A stretch of 43,762 bases of DNA, taken from the NCBI RefSeq assembly GCF_030269605.1, contig NZ_BSTQ01000031.1, positions 1-43,762 on the forward strand, in the 5' to 3' direction. The DNA is from Lentzea sp. NBRC 105346 (GTDB taxonomy: Bacteria; Actinomycetota; Actinomycetes; Mycobacteriales; Pseudonocardiaceae). Numbering within the stretch: the first letter of the stretch is position 1; each line of letters opens with the position of its first letter. The translations under genes were made by a program, and so were the position numbers. Positions 40,925 to 43,762 of the stretch are shown piece by piece. The notes below the pieces were generated by a model. It saw only the letters and a list, made by a program, of their open reading frames with translations, was not told the DNA's origin and ran no database searches.

Positions 40925-43321
40925 ATGACGGCAACGGCCGCCTGTGAGACGTGCGGCAGGCAGATCAGCGACGCGGCGGGCGGCAGACGCTACTGCTCGA
41001 ACGCGTGCCGCCAGCGCGCTTACCGCGAACGCACGACCACGCGCGCCGGCGAGCACCGTGCCGCCGCGACGGGCGGTCTGCCGACGCCGCTGGACACGTT
41101 CGTAGGCAGGCGCGCCGAGCTCACCGCGTTGACCAGACTCAGCTCCGAACACCGCCTGATCAGCCTCGTCGGTCCAGCGGGCGCGGGCAAGACGCGACTT
41201 TCGGTCCAGTTCGCGGACCGCGCGCGCAAGGACTACCCGGACGGCGTGTGGTGGGTCGGTCTGGCGACGACGACCGACCCGGACCGCGTCGGGCACGTGG
41301 TCGCATCGGCCCTGGACGTGCGCGTGCCGTCCAACCAGCCGGTGGCCGAAGGCGTAGCCGCGGCCGTCGCGAACCAGAAGATGTTGCTGCTGCTCGACAA
41401 CTGCGAACACCTACTGGAAGGTGTCGCGAACCTGGTAGCCGCACTGCTCGCCGGGTGTCCCCGGCTGCGCGTGCTGGTCACGTCCCGCGAAAGCCTCAAC
41501 CTGGCAGCCGAACAGGTCTTCGCGGTCACCGAGCTGGAACTCCCGGACGCCGACGAGCCGGTCAACGCCGCCCTGGCAGCCAGGTGCGACGCGGTCCGTC
41601 TGTTCCGCGACCGCGCCAACGCCGTAGACCGCACCTTCGAACTGACCGAGCACAACGCCGCGGACGTAATCGCGCTCTGCCGCAGGTTGGACGGCATGCC
41701 GCTGGCCATAGAACTGGCCGCGCGCCGGATCGCCCTACTCTCCCCCGCCGACATGCTCGCGCGCCTGGGCGACCGCCTGGATCTGCTCACCTCGGCCCCG
41801 CGCGAGGCGGACAGCCGCCACCGCACCCTGCGCGCGGCCATCGAGTGGAGCTACGACCTACTAACCCCGCCCGAGCAGCAGGCGTGCCGCAGACTCGCGG
41901 TCCTGGGCGTGCCGTTCGACCTGGACCTGGCCGCGTCAGCGATCGGCGTACCCGACGCCCTCGACCTGGTGGCGTCCCTGGAGGCCAAGTCCCTACTGGT
42001 AGCCGACCGAACGTCGCGCGGCCCGACGATGTTCCGCCAGCTGGAGTCGATCCGCCTGTTCTGCCTGGAACGCGCGGAGGCAGCGGGCGACGTCCCGATC
42101 GTGCACGACCACATAGTCGACTGGGTGACCCGCGTAATCGAGCCAGAGGTCACGTGCTTCGATCCCGCGGCCGAGGTGGTAGCCCGCCTGGACCGCCACC
42201 TGGGCGTCCTGGACGTGGCAATAGCCCGCACAGCCGCCACCGGCGACTGGCCACACCACGCCCTGGCCGTGGCAGCCACCGCGTGGTCCGCGTCGCCCCA
42301 AAAACCACGAGGCGTCCACGTAGAACTTCTCAACCAGGCCCTCGTCGAACCAGCGGTCCCCCCGCAGTACCGCAGCCTGCTGGCGCAGGTAGGCGCCGGC
42401 CACTACCGCGCGCGCGGCAACTGGGAGGAGTGCCACCGCTACGCGAGCATCTCCTACAACCTGGAACGCACCTTCAACCGTCCAGCGACCATGGCGCGCG
42501 CCTTGGAAGTCCTGGCGTCCGCCGACTGCTACTTCGGCGACCTGGCAGGCGGCTACGCCCGTTTCGACGAGGCACTGGGCCTGGTGCGAGGCATCGGCGA
42601 CCAACTAGCGGTCGCGGTCATCCTGAACTCCCTGGCGTGGACGAAACTCCAGCACGGCGGCGCGGACGAGGCCGCCCCTCTGGTGTCCGAGGCCATCTGG
42701 CTGACGCGAGAACACGGCCCCCAGCACATGCTCAACCCGCAACTGCACACCGCAGGCGCAATCGCCTTGGCGCGCAACGACTTCGAGAGCGCTTTGGAGC
42801 TGTTCCACGAAAGCCTGGCGTGCAGCACCGAGCACCCCACCAACCTCTTCTACGACCTGGAGGGCCTGGCGCTGGCCTTGGTCGGCACGGCCGCCGACGA
42901 TGTGTGCGCCCTCAGCCTCCTAACGACGGCCGCAGTCGTGCGCAACCGCTTCAACTACCTGCCCGAGCCCTACTGGCGCGACCAGCTGGACGCCGGGTGG
43001 TCGATCCTGCGCACCAGGATGGCCCCCGGACGAATCCGCGCCGCAGAGTCCAGCGGTCGCCGGATGACCATGTACCAGGCAGTCGACTACGCGCTGACCG
43101 AGCGGCCTCTGGGTGGTCCCGTCGAGCGCGACGAGCGGATCACCGAGCGGGAACGGCACATCGCCGCTCTGGTGGCCGAGGGGCTGACCTATCGGCAGAT
43201 CGGGCAGCGGCTGGGGATTTCGCCGCACACGGTGGCCAGACACGTCACGCACGTGCGGACGAAGCTGGGGCTGGGGTCTCGCGCCCAGCTGGCCGTGTGG
43301 GCGGGCCGCAACACGCAGTAG
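40925..43321 (+). CDS. STAND-TPR-LuxR regulator with N-terminal zinc finger
   Basis: A 798-residue regulator. Residues 7-35 form a four-Cys finger (Cys7, Cys10, Cys24, Cys28: CETC..YCSNACRQRAY). The STAND/NB-ARC NTPase follows, with Walker A GPAGAGKT at 83-90, Walker B LLLLDNCE near 158, LVTSRESL and GMPLAIELAA. After a winged helix there are TPR-like helices (about 400-690), then a LuxR-type helix-turn-helix (about 735-798: ITERERHIAALVAEGLTYRQIGQRLGIS). The start is chosen at the finger; TAGGTT 7 bp before the ATG and no ribosome-binding site suggest a leaderless message. It is likely a ligand-switched activator. Confidence 0.9.
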   Translation: MTATAACETCGRQISDAAGGRRYCSNACRQRAYRERTTTRAGEHRAAATGGLPTPLDTFVGRRAELTALTRLSSEHRLISLVGPAGAGKTRLSVQFADRARKDYPDGVWWVGLATTTDPDRVGHVVASALDVRVPSNQPVAEGVAAAVANQKMLLLLDNCEHLLEGVANLVAALLAGCPRLRVLVTSRESLNLAAEQVFAVTELELPDADEPVNAALAARCDAVRLFRDRANAVDRTFELTEHNAADVIALCRRLDGMPLAIELAARRIALLSPADMLARLGDRLDLLTSAPREADSRHRTLRAAIEWSYDLLTPPEQQACRRLAVLGVPFDLDLAASAIGVPDALDLVASLEAKSLLVADRTSRGPTMFRQLESIRLFCLERAEAAGDVPIVHDHIVDWVTRVIEPEVTCFDPAAEVVARLDRHLGVLDVAIARTAATGDWPHHALAVAATAWSASPQKPRGVHVELLNQALVEPAVPPQYRSLLAQVGAGHYRARGNWEECHRYASISYNLERTFNRPATMARALEVLASADCYFGDLAGGYARFDEALGLVRGIGDQLAVAVILNSLAWTKLQHGGADEAAPLVSEAIWLTREHGPQHMLNPQLHTAGAIALARNDFESALELFHESLACSTEHPTNLFYDLEGLALALVGTAADDVCALSLLTTAAVVRNRFNYLPEPYWRDQLDAGWSILRTRMAPGRIRAAESSGRRMTMYQAVDYALTERPLGGPVERDERITERERHIAALVAEGLTYRQIGQRLGISPHTVARHVTHVRTKLGLGSRAQLAVWAGRNTQ

Positions 43322-43530
43322 GCGGGGCCGGGGGTCGGGAACGTACGACTCGCGGGGTTGGGTGGGCAACACGCAGGGGCGGAGTGGGCAACACGCAGCG
43401 TGAAGTGAGGACTCGCCGGGGCTGGCTGAACTGAGGACTCGCGCGCTCGAAGGTGGACTCGCGGTGCGGGAACGTACAGCTCGGGGGTCGGGAACGTAGG
43501 ACTCGCGCGCACCACACGATGCGCGAAGCG
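43322..43530. repeat. Degenerate repeats after the LuxR gene
   Basis: Non-coding DNA with interspersed short repeats: GGGAACGTA(C) three times (about 43338, 43470, 43491), GGACTCGC or CGACTCGC five times, and GCAACACGCAG at 43366-43376 and 43388-43398. The last motif also forms the final coding bases of the preceding gene at 43308-43318. Confidence 0.75.
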
Positions 43531-43547
43531 CGAGCCACGGGACCAGG

Positions 43548-43628
43548 ACCACGACGGAACCGGCAGCCAAGGAAGCGACCACGCACGGAACCGCCAGCCA
43601 AGGAAGCGACCACGCACGGAACCGCCAG
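43548..43628. repeat. 31-bp tandem repeat
   Basis: The 21-base core GACCACGCACGGAACCGCCA(G) occurs at 43577-43597 and 43608-43628, with a diverged copy from about 43548; the period is 31 bp. A similar single copy (GCGACCACGCACG) lies near 192-204 at the other end of the window. Confidence 0.8.
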
Positions 43629-43658
43629 GTACACCGCGCGCGCAGCGCGCAACCACCC

Positions 43659-43686
43659 GGTGGTGGGCCCCTCCCGTCGCATCGCA
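43659..43686. repeat. 28-bp inverted partner of 76-103
   Basis: Exact reverse complement of 76-103, immediately before the right-hand palindrome. Confidence 0.85.
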
Positions 43687-43692
43687 GGCGAA

Positions 43693-43762
43693 GCCCTGCC
43701 GCATCCGAGACCCCAGGTCAAGCACGCTTTTCGCTTGACCTGGGGTCTCGGATGTGGCTGCC
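43693..43762. repeat. Long palindrome, right copy of window-end repeat
   Basis: Same 70 bp as positions 1-70 except one base (C to T near 43756), which changes a G-C pair at the stem base to a G-U-type pair, so the hairpin is kept. It ends exactly at the window end. Confidence 0.9.

Noticed and set aside
43189..43725. Minus-strand genes at the right end
   Set aside because: They run over the degenerate repeats and the LuxR gene's antisense strand; repeated VPDPR/SYV-type words come from the DNA repeat.

Overview
The window is high-GC actinobacterial chromosomal DNA. Codon use, RbpA, DUF6167, an Scr1/DUF397 pair, a DasR-type regulator with its operator and an IdeR/DmdR-type iron box all fit Pseudonocardiales (Lentzea/Saccharothrix/Actinosynnema-like). 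That placement is inferred from gene content, not from a marker comparison. No rRNA, tRNA, insertion sequence, integrase or CRISPR array was seen. Both window ends carry the same 70-bp palindromic repeat, which looks like where a repeat family ended a contig.

Layout: 1-503 is repeat-rich non-coding DNA. 504-926 is a small four-helix membrane protein. On the minus strand, 890-5994 is a shikimate operon read aroC-aroK-aroB-aroQ-VOC protein, each junction a 4-bp overlap, with a propeller lipoprotein at its 3' side. 6045-9370 is a GlcNAc/glucose-type PTS locus: IIB-IIA on minus, and a DasR-like GntR regulator, IIC and HPr on plus, around a dre operator. A truncated copy of the IIA 3' end lies downstream of IIA. 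9086-12548 holds a PAP2 phosphatase, an OmpR-type response regulator, a histidine kinase and a GerMN-type lipoprotein. 12545-14134 is a lone MIO-type aromatic amino acid lyase or aminomutase. 14424-20325 (minus) is the conserved alaS-ruvX-mltG-aroE block preceded by DUF948 and DUF6167 genes.

20498-21949 is a small Cys-rich protein plus an Scr1-type regulator/DUF397 pair. 22073-28635 is an iron-box-controlled NRPS-independent siderophore operon (PLP decarboxylase, IucA/C synthetase, acyltransferase, N-hydroxylase, second IucA/C synthetase), predicted to make a citrate-dihydroxamate. 28636-29149 is degenerate repeat DNA. 29150-32446 holds a transmembrane Ser/Thr kinase with a coupled membrane protein, and a divergent stalked surface protein. 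32574-36290 (minus) is rbpA, secG and the glycolytic operon gap-pgk-tpiA.

36431-43321 is an accessory island and the best candidate for an undescribed system. A two-gene minus operon (52-aa peptide and three-helix membrane protein) lies divergent from a coupled pair: a four-Cys zinc-type protein and a 953-aa TPR-CHAT caspase-like protease with His772/Cys841. A 70-aa protein and a large STAND-TPR-LuxR regulator with its own N-terminal four-Cys finger follow. Parts resemble bacterial immune or programmed-death systems (protease effector, membrane protein, NTP-dependent sensor), but function is inferred only. The last 440 bp is repeat DNA ending in the second copy of the terminal palindrome.
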